Assembly (NCBI GenBank): GCA_032718865.1
Contig: JALUTQ010000005.1
Coordinates: forward strand, 1,736,001-1,800,000
Direction of reading: 5' to 3'
DNA length: 64,000 nucleotides
DNA from: Tilletia caries
Taxonomy: Eukaryota > Basidiomycota > Exobasidiomycetes > Tilletiales > Tilletiaceae
Shown: piece after piece, positions 22,620 to 32,574 of the stretch
Position numbering within the stretch: the first letter of the stretch is position 1
Layout: every line of letters starts with the position of its first letter
Translations under genes and position numbers: made by a program
The notes under the pieces: generated by a model
The model's input: the letters and a program-made list of their open reading frames with translations, nothing else
What the model was told of the DNA's origin: nothing
The model's database searches: none

Positions 22620-24278
22620 TCATGCCGAAAGGCTGTCGGCCTCCTCCAGTTCCAATGCGAGGGCGGTGGCTTCGGGAAGGATGATGGTACTGTGATGCCG
22701 AAGCCGTTTGATCCCGAGTTCGGCGCGGGCACGTTTCTCGAACGCTTCTTTGGCCCACCCGAGTAGCGGAAGACGATTGTCGCTTTGCCAGGACGGAGGA
22801 GACCCAAGCCACTTGACCAGATAGTCGAAGTGTTTTCCTCCTTCCAAGATGCTCGGTCTCCGGCCCACGAACGAATCTACTCGCAACTCGTTCGCCCCTC
22901 CTTCAGCTGCTATGCCTGCTTGCGGTCTGGGCGTAGACGTCGACGGGTCGCCTTTGAAAGGTTCCAGTGCCGTGATTGGCATGACTGGATGAGCCTTAAA
23001 CCAGGGGGGCACATCGAGCTCGTATGCGAGTCGGCCGACCCTGGATTTGACGGGGAATGGGCCCGCATATCGCGGCGCGAGTTTACTGCGAGCTTGTTCC
23101 GTCGGGTCGAGACGCAGTCTGTAATTCTTGAGGTCGACTAGGACGTAGTCGCCGGTGGCGAACTCCATGGGCTGGTGGCGGGAGTTATACGCACGTCTTT
23201 GCCGTTCTTGGGCGAGCTCCATCTCGACCCTTGCGTCCGCGTGTATCGCAAAAAGGTCCTTGACCTTGACGCCTGCCGGATCAGCTGAAGCTGTGAGAGT
23301 CTTCAAGGGGAACAATACCGGTTCTCGTCCGAACACCATGAGGTATGGCGACTGTGTCGTACTCTCCTGCTTCTGGTTGTTGTAAGCCATAGAGAGTGCC
23401 GGCAGTTTCGAATCCCAATCATGTTGGTCGATCGCCACATAGTGGCGAAGCATGGTTTCTAACTGCCCGTTAAGTCGCTCGACGAGTCCGTCCGTTTGAG
23501 GATGGTACGCGGTCGACATACGAAGCTTGACGTCCAGGCTCGCCATGAGTGTCGACCAGAACTTGGAGGTGAATTTGACGTCTCGGTCACTGATGATTGA
23601 TTTTGGCAGGCCCGTGACGGGAAATACCCTCTCGAGGAAGAGACTCGCCACCTTCTCCGCCGTATCTGTCGTGTGATTGGGGAGAAACAAGGCAAAACGA
23701 GTGTACTTATCAGCTACGACTAGAATTGAGTCGAAGCCACGTTCCGTCCTCGGTAGTCCCGTGATGAAATCCATGGCCAAGGTGTCAAAGACCTCATGCG
23801 GCGTAACAATTGGCTGCATATCGCCATACGCCTTGTGACGATGCGCTTTGTTGACCTGGCACTCGTAGCAGACCCGAACGTGGGCTGCCACCTGTTTCGC
23901 TAGGTCGTGAGCAAAGACGTGGTCGTTCATTGCTGTGACCGTACGTTCGACTGATGGGTGTCCCGATCGAATCGAAGTATGGTACTCGTGAATCAGAGTG
24001 TCCAACTTCGACATCGGTACGCAGATTCGTATGTCCTCTTTGATTCGAACGAAAAGGAGTCCCTTGCGCACGAAGTAGAGATCTTCGTCATCGGATCTGT
24101 GCACCGCCATGATCGTACGGGGTCGCAACGTGCGCGTGGGAACCTGTTGGGTAGCGTCTGGCATGTTTTTGAGCGCGATGGACTGACAAATCCTCGGGTC
24201 GCTCTTCGACTCCATCCCCCGACAACAGATCGTTGCCGTCCTCGGTGACACGGTAGGTTCCTTCCGCTGCTGGGCCAC
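22620..24278 (-). CDS. Gypsy integrase with C-terminal chromodomain-like segment
   Basis: An HHCC zinc-binding domain (HEYHTSIRSGHPSVERT to VCYECQ) is followed by the rve core (AMDFITGLPR, first Asp; ISDRDVKFTSKFW, second Asp; HPQTDGLVERLNGQLE, Glu). A GPY/F-type region (PRYAGPFPVKSRVG) and a chromodomain-like stretch (HFDYLVKWLGSPPSWQS) follow. Chromodomains in this clade target insertion to specific chromatin. The N-terminal junction with the RNase H ORF is out of frame near 24150-24230, where a C5 run sits. Confidence 0.85.
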   Translation of the reverse strand: MAQQRKEPTVSPRTATICCRGMESKSDPRICQSIALKNMPDATQQVPTRTLRPRTIMAVHRSDDEDLYFVRKGLLFVRIKEDIRICVPMSKLDTLIHEYHTSIRSGHPSVERTVTAMNDHVFAHDLAKQVAAHVRVCYECQVNKAHRHKAYGDMQPIVTPHEVFDTLAMDFITGLPRTERGFDSILVVADKYTRFALFLPNHTTDTAEKVASLFLERVFPVTGLPKSIISDRDVKFTSKFWSTLMASLDVKLRMSTAYHPQTDGLVERLNGQLETMLRHYVAIDQHDWDSKLPALSMAYNNQKQESTTQSPYLMVFGREPVLFPLKTLTASADPAGVKVKDLFAIHADARVEMELAQERQRRAYNSRHQPMEFATGDYVLVDLKNYRLRLDPTEQARSKLAPRYAGPFPVKSRVGRLAYELDVPPWFKAHPVMPITALEPFKGDPSTSTPRPQAGIAAEGGANELRVDSFVGRRPSILEGGKHFDYLVKWLGSPPSWQSDNRLPLLGWAKEAFEKRARAELGIKRLRHHSTIILPEATALALELEEADSLSA

Positions 24279-24903
24279 TCTCCGCCGGTGCGTGGGTTTC
24301 GGATTCAGTACCGACAGAAGAAGAGGCCATTGCTGCTGCTGGGAGAGACTGGTACCGCGTCAACGCACGTTTCCAGATTCGACGCCAGCGTGGATCGTCG
24401 GCGTATGCCGCAGCCCAAGAGTCCAACTCGTCCGAATGAAGGGTCACCGACGTTACACTGCGCACCACCAAGTCCGCCGCGTGAGCCAGATCAGAACAGG
24501 CGAGGCGCTCGTACTCCCGAGCTGTGAACGACAGCTGCGCTTCCGACTCGTCGTCGGATCTGGGCGGAAGTGGGGCGCGAGACAGGGCGTCCGCGACGAC
24601 GTTGTTCTGACCCTTGTTGTAGGTGATGGTGATCTTCTCCTCCAGAGGGGTCAACGCCATCTTGAATTTCTGGACTCTTGTTTCGTGAATGTCGCTTGGC
24701 TTGAGATCCCACAGCCAACGAAGCGCATTGTGGTCGGTCCGGACCTCCACACGAGAACCATCGATATAGTGCTGAAGCTTCTTAACGCACCACCAGACCG
24801 CCGCGAGCTCGAGGTGTGTGGGAGCGTACTTCTTTTCGCCGTCGGTAGTCTGGCGGGAGATGAAAAGGATCGGCCGTTCCACGCCGCTCTCATCGTGCTG
24901 TGA
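24088..24903 (-). pseudogene. Gypsy RNase H, 3' portion after the MITE
   Basis: Begins at the MITE border and reads ERPILFISRQT, THLELAAVWWCVKKLQHY, VRTDHNALRWL, NVVADALSR, the standard Ty3/Gypsy RNase H. The 5' half of the same domain is on the other side of the MITE (up to 25699). Removing the MITE with one target copy, plus one stray base at 25699, restores the reading frame. Confidence 0.82.
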
Positions 24904-25698
24904 CTAAGGTTGTCCCCGGAGTAACGCGGAGGGCTCCGCCTCCGCACTTCCAAATTCCGCCGGAATTTTGACTTTCTGAGGCGAGCTCCGCCTCCGCAGA
25001 CTAAGACAGAGCGGAAAAAAACCAGCTCCGCGTTCCGACGGAATTATACAAAAGTTGAAATCCCAGCTCCGCGCTCCGCGTTTTTTTCTGTGCGTTTTTC
25101 GTAATGCTCCTCCGTGCTCCGTGTATGCGGAGCTCGGAATTCCGCGGAATTCCGTCGGAGCGCAGTGGTGGTATAAGTTGCTCTCAGAATGACTCTAATA
25201 CACTCAGAGCTATACATTCACCATCCGACATTGTTGCGGTATTGACTCCAGTGCTATTTTTGAAGCTCTCAACGGATGATGGTGCCTGTTTTATCCCCTG
25301 CGGGTGTCTCGAGGATGCCTATTTTTCTCGAAATTCCGCACTTTCCGCGGAAATTTTGCGGAATTCCGGCGGAGCGCACCCAAAAATGAGGTCACGTGAC
25401 CCTTATTTTTCAACTATCACGTGACCTCATAGCTCCGTCGGAATTCCGCGGAAATTCCGCCGGAATTTTCACACAATTTTGACGACTCCGTGCTCCGCAC
25501 TTTTGGCAAGTGGGCCCAGGATTGGGCTCCGCCTCCGCACAAATTCCGGCGGAGTCCTCCAAGCGGACTCCGTGCTTTTTTAAGGTCAAAAATTTCTCAA
25601 AAGTGAGCTCCGCGCTCCGCCTCCGGCGGAGCCCTCCGTCGGAGGAGTGCGGAGTCCGCAAAACCCCAGCTCCGCGTCAACTCCGGGGACAACCTTAG
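24904..25698 (-). mobile_element. MITE copy 2 (CTAAGG family), nested in Gypsy RNase H
   Basis: A 795-bp inverted copy of 1048-1837 with the same CTAAGGTTGTCCCCGGAGT ends. Target duplication CTGTGA at 24898-24903 and 25700-25705, with one extra base (25699) at the right border. Non-coding; same palindrome-rich interior and CACGTG hairpin (25387-25432). Most differences from copy 1 are scattered substitutions. Confidence 0.88.
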
Positions 25699-26873
25699 CC
25701 TGTGACAACACTCCGCCCAGTCCTATAACCGAGGCATCGACCGACAAGATGAAAGGCTGACGGAAGTCAGGGCTCTTCAGGACAGGTGTGTCAGACACTG
25801 CTGCCCTGATGTCTTCGAAAGCTCGCCTCGCCTCTGGACTCCAGACAAAGCCGTCGCCGATGAACGACCTGTTGATAGGTTGGGCACGGCCCGCGAAATT
25901 GACGATGAATCGCCTATACCAGGCCGCCATCGCGAAGAATCGTCGGGCCTCCGCTGCGTTGCTGGGCTCTGGGAATTCCTGAACGGCACGCAACTTCTCG
26001 GGGTCGGTCATCAGGCCGAGCGAACTCACGCGATATCCCAACAGCGCCACTGACTCGAAGGCGGAACGGCACTTGCTGGGGGAGATAGTGAGGCCAGCCC
26101 GTTCGATCGCCGCCAGTATGGAGTCGAGGTGCTCGAGGTGGTCGTTGAACGTCTTCGAGTATATTACCACATCATCCAGGTATGCAAGGGCAAATACCCA
26201 TCGGGCCGACCCCAAGATTCGGTCCATTGCGCGTTGGAACCAGCTGGGCGCCTGTTTTTAGCCCGAAGGGGAGTCGCCGATAGCGCCTTAGTCCCCTGAA
26301 CGTGATGAAGCCGGTAAGGTCCCGCGATTCCTGGTCCAGAAGGAATTGGTAGTATCCCTTGTTCGCGTCCACCACGGTGAAGAACCGAGCTCCTCCTAAC
26401 TCGTCGTAAATTGCGTCGACGGTTGGCATGGCATAGTAATCGTCGACTGTTACCTTGTTCAGCGGCCGGTAGTCGTTGCAGAAACGGATCTTGTCCCGCT
26501 GCTGAACGAGAACCACTCCCGACGCGTATGGGCCTTGAGAGACTTCCGAGACTCCCAACGCGTCGTGTTCCTGTATCGTCTCGTCGATCACATCCTTCTG
26601 CGCCGGCGAGGTGCGACGGGGTGGCTCGGCGTGCGTCCAATTCTCTTGTCCAGTGCGGAGACGAAGAGAAACCTCACCGTACTCGTAGAGGCCCAGCGGA
26701 CGCTTCGGGGTGGGCCATACAGCGTGCGCCTCCAAGACCTTGGCCAGGCGGGTACGCTGTTCCTTGCTGAGGCGAGACGAACAAGAGACAGTCTGTAGCC
26801 GGTCCTTGGGCGAAGGCATATCGATTTCGGGGAGGACATCACCTCCATCCGGCTCTGCATTGGTGAAGACCAC
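25699..26873 (-). pseudogene. Gypsy reverse transcriptase and start of RNase H
   Basis: Minus-strand frames carry the RT motifs KIRFCNDYRPLNKVTV, RFFTVVDANKGYYQF, RRLPFGLK and then, one frame over, ALAYLDDVVIYS (catalytic YLDD) and SILSVDASVIGLGGVLSQ at the MITE border (start of RNase H). The switch occurs at an A5 run near 26257-26261. With one A fewer it would read FGLKQAPSWFQ, the normal motif, so this is a single-base lesion or assembly error. Confidence 0.85.
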
Positions 26874-29462
26874 GCGCCTGACCGTCCGCTCGCCGACTTC
26901 CTTCTTCCACGCATGCAGGGATCGGCTAAGAGGGGGGGAACGGTGGGGCCGTGCGTGCGGCGAATGGCGTTGTCCAACTCCTCGACCGATTCAAGAGCCC
27001 CGTTGAATGGTGTGGTTCCTCCAAGCACGTCACCTTCCCGGAACTCGACATCGATGTCAGAGGTGTTGAAGACCTCGATCGCCTTCGTGTTCGGGCCGAC
27101 GACACAAGACGGGACCTTGACGAACCCAGTCGGGGCCTCGTCGTGGGTGAACCACCAAGGTTCAACGACCCTATCCGTGACGACCGGGTCGACTTCGACG
27201 AGGCGGGCGGTGTGAGCCGAGATGACGGTCCTGCGGGCGCACACGAGGTGGTTGGGACGGCCGACAATCGTTTGCTTGGAGGTGGTTTGAAGCAGGGGAA
27301 CCTCTGCGTCGGGTCGATGTTCGAAGACCAACCGTTCTCGCTTAGAGAGAGCATCAATCCCATCTGCTTTCATATTGTCCACTCCCAAAATCCAGCCGCC
27401 CGTGCACTCTTCGACTATGTGAAACTCGAAACGGTGTTGGACAGCTGGTGTGCCGTTGGAAGTTGGGAACCAAATAGGCAACACCACTACGCCGCTGGGG
27501 CGCTGAGTCTCGTCTCCGCGGTAGCCCTGGATCCTAAGTGGCTCCGGGGGCAGGATGTCGGCTTCCGGTGAGACTGTACGCAGGGCGCGGGAGGTTATCA
27601 TGCTCAGTGGCGATCCGCCGTCCACATGAAGCTCAAGGCGCTCGTTGTTATCGCCGACATGAACAGCAACCTTGTGGGCCACAACGTCGCGATGGCGGCG
27701 TCCCGGGAGCTCGACGACCGTTTCCGTCTTTACCGCGCCTACGAGCAGAAGGGGCTCGGTCGGGAAGCTGTCCATCGACACTGAGACTCTTCTGGCGACG
27801 CGTACGCGTGAGATGTCGTCGTCGTCGTCTGCTGGAACTCGACGATCCGCAGCACCTTCCGTGGTCCAGCCGCCGATCGGAAGTGTCCCGACACTTCGAA
27901 CGAGGTAGGAAACGACCTCGTCGTCCTGCTCGTTCTCGAGACTGGTCAGGAGCTGGCGCACGGTGCTCACGGCCCTATGAAGTCGCGGGCAGTCGCGCTT
28001 CGCGTGATCAGCGGTGTGGCAGTTGAAGCACCGACCAAGTTGGACGTCTAGACGGTAGGTAGCCTCCTCTTCCGCCGTTCGGGCTGGCCGGCGGAATGTC
28101 GGAGCCTGTTGACCGGCGCGAAAGGGTGGTCGTGAGGTGAACGGAGTCGGTGGAGCCGCTGCTGGGGCAGCCACTGCGGGAGCAGACTGACTGGGAGCGG
28201 GGCCGCGAGATCCAGGGAGAAGGGAGCCTTTCAACGTCTTCAATGCGATTCGAGTGCGGTGCTCCTTGGCGAGCATGGTTGATCGGTACTGCGGCCAATC
28301 TTGAGCGTCGTCCCTGACGCCGTCAAGCCACAAGCTCCAAGTTTCCGGCAAGCCTTCATGGACATCCGTAATGACGTCCGCGACGGTATCGCTCGTCATG
28401 ATGGCGTCTGATGCGAAAGAGAAGTTTGGGCGGCTGCGGTTGCTGAGGCGAGCAACGAACAACTCCGAAAAGAGGCGGTATTTGTCGTCCAGATACGTCT
28501 CCAGCTTTTCTTCGTCCGGGCAGAATTGACGACCGTAGGCTTCCGAACGGACGAGGGACTCGTCTCTGTTGAAGTGAGCAAACAGACGGCGGCGGAACTC
28601 TTCCAGAGTGGCGGGTTGCGGCTTGAGTTCGTTGAAGAACTCTTTCGCGCGGCCCGACTCAAAGCAGCCTGGGAGACCCATGAAGATCTCATTGTCCGGT
28701 ACTTTTTGAGTAGCTCTTGAACTGCATGAGACCCTGCCACCAGCTGTAAGCTGTCTGGCCGTCCTCGGGCTTGAAGATGCCCATTTCCTTTGCCTTGGCG
28801 GCTCGAGGGTATGGGTGTCGATCATCCCATCGTGACTGCGCGGGAGTCTGCGGGGTCTGAGGGAAGAGATGAGGTGGGAGGGGTCGCTGTGGAAGCGAGG
28901 TCCCTAAAGGTGTGTCCTCAGCGCCGAACACGAGGTTGCTCGCCGTCGAGAATCGAGGACGGCGGAGGCGAGAGGGTGTCGCCTCCACGGGTGGATCGGT
29001 GGAGGCTTGAGGGTTTGGCGTCTGGGCTACGCGTAACGCCTCGAGCAGCTGATCGGTCCGATTCTGGAGTTGGGCGTTCTGAGCGTGGAGAAAGTCCATC
29101 TGCTCGCGCTGTCTGCGCTCGGATTCGTCGATCAGTTGCTGGTGTCGTTGTTCAGAGTCGGTGAGTAGTTGGCGCATTTCCTGCCGAGTCTGCTGGCCAG
29201 AGAGGAAGAGCAGCCGTTGGACCTCGTCGGTCTTGAGGCTGTCATCTCCGGCCGCATCGTCGTCTGCACTGCGCGTTTCCTCCTCCTTCTCCTGAGCGGC
29301 GGCATCGACGGCGTAGTCCGGAGTGGACCGTTTCGTCCCTCTTTCGGCACCGTCGCCACGGAGTGTACTCAGGCTGGCCGCTGGCAACGACGAGCTTGCG
29401 CTGCGCGTCAGAAGGCCGCCTCTTCCTACTCCCGTGGGTAGCCGGGGAATGTTGCTAGACAT
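26874..29462 (-). pseudogene. Gypsy Gag and aspartic protease region
   Basis: Start ATG at 29462 (MSSNIPRLPTG). A glutamine-rich coiled segment is followed by capsid (GLPGCFESGRAKEFFNELKP), a CCHC knuckle (CFNCHTADHAKRDC, near 28020) and a retropepsin-like segment in which the active site reads VDGGSPLS. Inside capsid the frame shifts at an A5 run near 28703-28707; one A fewer would restore it. A further shift lies near the G7 run at about 26933 before RT. Confidence 0.8.
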
Positions 29463-29676
29463 CTTCTGGCTGGGAAGAGCAAGGAGCAAAGACAATAGTG
29501 GGATTAGCACTGGTCCGAGAGTTCAACGCTACGGATGAACTTGTGCTGTTTCTGGAGGGTGTTCGGGATACGTCCAAGCAGCCTCCAGAAACGGAGCGAG
29601 CCTATCTGACTCACGGGTACAGGCAAGGCACGAGACAGGCGCGTCCTTGCGAGGGAGGGCGGGCGGAGCTACCAAA

Positions 29677-29795
29677 TGTAACAGTTCTTGGGTTCAATGA
29701 TCGTCGTATTGCAATAGCAGAGAGAGAGAGAGAAAGGAGCGTGTACATGATGCGCAGACAGAGAAAGAGAAGGTCACGTGGTTGTACTCGTCACA
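29677..29795 (-). repeat. Gypsy LTR (5' LTR of the minus-strand element)
   Basis: 119 bp, identical to 22461-22579; followed by the TCAGT target duplicate. Confidence 0.95.
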
Positions 29796-30276
29796 TCAGT
29801 CCAAAGTTGGTGCGTACGGATCCCTGGACGATTCACGGACCATAATCCGTGAGCGTGAATGTTTTCTGACGATATGACTCCCCTATAGCTCGTTTCACAG
29901 AGCTACTATCAGCATTTGCAGCAAATGGCCAACGAGAGGAGGAAGCTGGTTGCGGAGGTTGAGATGCTGCGGGCGTCCACCGCGCCGTCACTACCGCCGC
30001 TGGGACCGTCGTCTTCTGCCCCTTTGATGACCAACGCTGGTATGTCTCGTGGTTGTATCGTCAATGGTGCTGTGATATGCGTGAATGAGGCATGACATTG
30101 AATACATTCTGTGCACTGTGAATCTCAGGCATCCGACCCGGAATCACATCCCTTTCGTCGACTAGTGGAGTGAGCGATGCTGTTCGAAGCCCATCTGGCT
30201 TTCGTTCGGCTCAGATTCTGCGAAACTTCAGAACGGCTCCAGCAAACGTGCAAGCTAGTATGTCAGTAGCTGGCAC

Positions 30277-30594
30277 CAGTGTTGTTAGTTTCGGGTAACG
30301 GGCGGGTTCGGACCGGGTAGTGCCGGGTAACGTGGCGTTTTCACTGTTTTTGTACCCGCCCGATTTGAAAATCCTCACAGTCACCACCCGCCCGGCCCGC
30401 TGCTGGGGCAGGCACGACTAGGGCCCGACAGCTTCGAGCGCTGCAAAATCGTCGTCGGGTTGCCCCCCGAAATGCCCGGAATTTTTTCTGTGAGAATGCT
30501 ACCCGCCCGCGCGACTCCGTGTGGCAATTTTACCCGCCCGAAGCCATTATCCGAACGGTCACCCGTTCGGGCGGGGCCCGTACTCACAACACTG
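30277..30594 (+). mobile_element. hAT-type MITE in exon 4 of the PHD gene
   Basis: A 318-bp non-coding insert with short inverted ends (CAGTGTTGTTAG... and ...CTCACAACACTG) and an exact 8-bp target duplication GCTGGCAC at 30269-30276 and 30595-30602, the hallmark of hAT elements. Interior is rich in CGGGTA/CCCGCCC. Skipping the element and one target copy keeps the exon in frame. Confidence 0.9.
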
Positions 30595-32574
30595 GCTGGC
30601 ACGTTGAAGTCCCGCGTGCCCTCTACGTCTACGATGCCGTCTAACCCCGTGCCGAAGGATCCTGAGTGTATCAAACTGGCTTATGATTGCGTGAGTGTGA
30701 GCCGTTTGTAGGCCAAGCCAAGTAGGCTGTAGAACGATACACAGTAACCATCATCTTCTTCCATTGTCCCACAGATCTATTATCTGCCCTGGAAGGGGGC
30801 CATTGGAGAGCGCGTTGCATCATGCCCAAATTTCCACAACGTGTTGGGTCTCTGGGGTTGCCGAATCGCCAACATATCTATTCCTCTGGATGCAAGCGCG
30901 GATGCAGTGTGGGAGTGTGTTCGCAAGTGCCTTCCGCGGTTCTGCGACGATATCGACACGTTCTCCTTTGTGTGAGTAGTGCCTATGATCGATCAGTCTC
31001 AAGCTCAGATTTGGGAACATCAGGATAGTGCTAGTCTGGCTAGTCTCTGAATGATCAACTAAATATTCTTGCTGATGTTGAACCAGATGGGCACATACCC
31101 CCGACCATTCTCACCGCTTGTGGACGATTGTGGAAGCTGAAGACCAAAACACAATCTACCCTAATGCCGCCTCTCTTCAGAAACATTTCCAGCAGAAGCA
31201 GGCGTACATCGTCTGCAACCGCGATACACCCCCCGATTTTCCCCAAGGCTCCTCGCTACCTCCATGGACGGTCCTGTTCCAGAAGAGCAAGTGGACGTCA
31301 GGATCTGAGCCTGCGGCCACAACAACAAAAAGGACTGGCTGTGATACATGCGGTGCTGTCATGCCATCGCATCGACTTGCTAAGCACACGTGTGCAATTC
31401 AAGTCAAGGTGAAGAAAGAGGTTGCTGAGGGATCGAAAAGTGGATGCAGAGTCAAAGAAGAAGGAGCTCAAACTTTCACCAACACGCGTGACGATGCGGT
31501 GCGTATATAACCCACTCTCTGCTCTCATACATCCATTACTCTCCCTTTGCCCTCGTGCATCAATCTGCTGTACTGAATACTGATATAGATGCTCTACGCT
31601 CTGGCCCTGCGCACTCCAGATTTCCATACTCAGCACGGATGACAGCGCGCTCGACAGCGACGCTGAGCATGGGGGAGAGGACAACCACAGAGTCCTCAGC
31701 AGGAAACTTGAGAGGCTCGGGACCAAGGTGAGAGGAAACGTGGAATTTTTCGCTCTCATGTTCGTTATACGCATCTGAACTCTGAAGGATGTTTTCGCTT
31801 CTCTTTGTCAGCGAAAGGCCAAGGTAAACGATGATTAAGCGAAGCATGCCCTTCATGGCAAACGAGCCAAGTCTCTGGAGGAGGGCACGGGCGGCACCAG
31901 GAAAGGGAACGGCAAGGCGAGGGCTGTGAGCCCCGAAGACGAGACCAACAACGGGATCGAGACCGAGGCCGAAATTGAGATCGATACAAACAACGAGGAC
32001 GACGAGATTGATCGCAAAGAGTTCTGTTATGTCTGCAACAGCGATACGATGCCGGAGATGTTCACTGATGACGAAGACGATCTTGGTGAAGGAGTAAACG
32101 TGAGTGCCTCGCGTTTCCCTACTTCCTTGGCTCCTCCTCATTTTTCTCCGTCCTCTCGAGTTTTTGTTCATCAATGTGGTGAGCCCAAAAGACTTCTTGC
32201 TAACGTTCTATGTTTATTTTCTTAGTGGGTTCGCTGCGACGTTCCAAGCTGCGGTCAATGGGTGAGCTGGACGTTGACACAGTAATCGTCGATGAAGACG
32301 CTGGCCATACCATGCGCTTCTGCGTTTGCCGGGGAGCTGCTCAGTACCACATTCGCTGTTTCGAGTTCAAGCCTCGCAACGGAAAGAAGTCCAAAAAGGC
32401 GTATCAAGTCAAGCCTAAGGAAGGCAAAGATTGGATGTGTGCCAAATGCCGTACACTCGGTAGAAAGCCACGTTAGGGAAGGTAAGCTAATATACTCTTC
32501 TTCTTGTGGGTCATGCAAAGAGAGGAAATAACATCAAGTCTTTGGTTTTTATTCTTGTTCACAGTCAGAGTTAT

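Larger units (their letters stand above)
22461..29795 (-). mobile_element. Ty3/Gypsy chromovirus, minus orientation, in exon 2 of the PHD gene
   Basis: A 7335-bp element with identical 119-bp LTRs (22461-22579 and 29677-29795, TG...CA) and target duplication TCAGT at 22456-22460 and 29796-29800. Next to the right-hand (5') LTR, read on the minus strand, TGGTAGCTCCGCCC starts with TGG as expected of a tRNA primer site. A G-rich tract precedes the other LTR (C run at 22583-22591 on the plus strand). Domain order Gag, protease, RT, RNase H, integrase, chromodomain. It contains MITE copy 2 (24904-25698) and several one-base frameshifts. Confidence 0.95.
22251..32476 (+). pseudogene. PHD-finger protein gene disrupted by two transposons
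   Basis: Exons fit one frame once the insertions are skipped: 22251-22305, 22402-22460 continuing at 29801-29809, 29889-30039, 30129-30276 continuing at 30603-30690, 30775-30971, 31087-31498, 31620-31727, 31845-32099, 32226-32261 and 32345-32476, about 549 residues. The start of exon 8 is the least certain: an earlier acceptor at 31811 would meet an in-frame TAA. Features: a short coiled coil (exon 3), a CxxC...H...C cluster (GCDTCGAVMPSHRLAKHTC, exon 6), acidic stretches, and a C-terminal PHD finger (CYVC, then CDVPSC, GQWYHIRC, WMCAKC). PHD fingers usually read histone tails; the rest is unrecognised. A Gypsy element splits exon 2 and a hAT MITE splits exon 4, each with an exact target duplication, so both hits look recent. 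Confidence 0.72.

Noticed and set aside
31809..31844. Premature TAA in the PHD gene as a third lesion
   Set aside because: Using the acceptor at 31844 keeps phase and avoids the stop, so a lesion is not required; left as uncertain.
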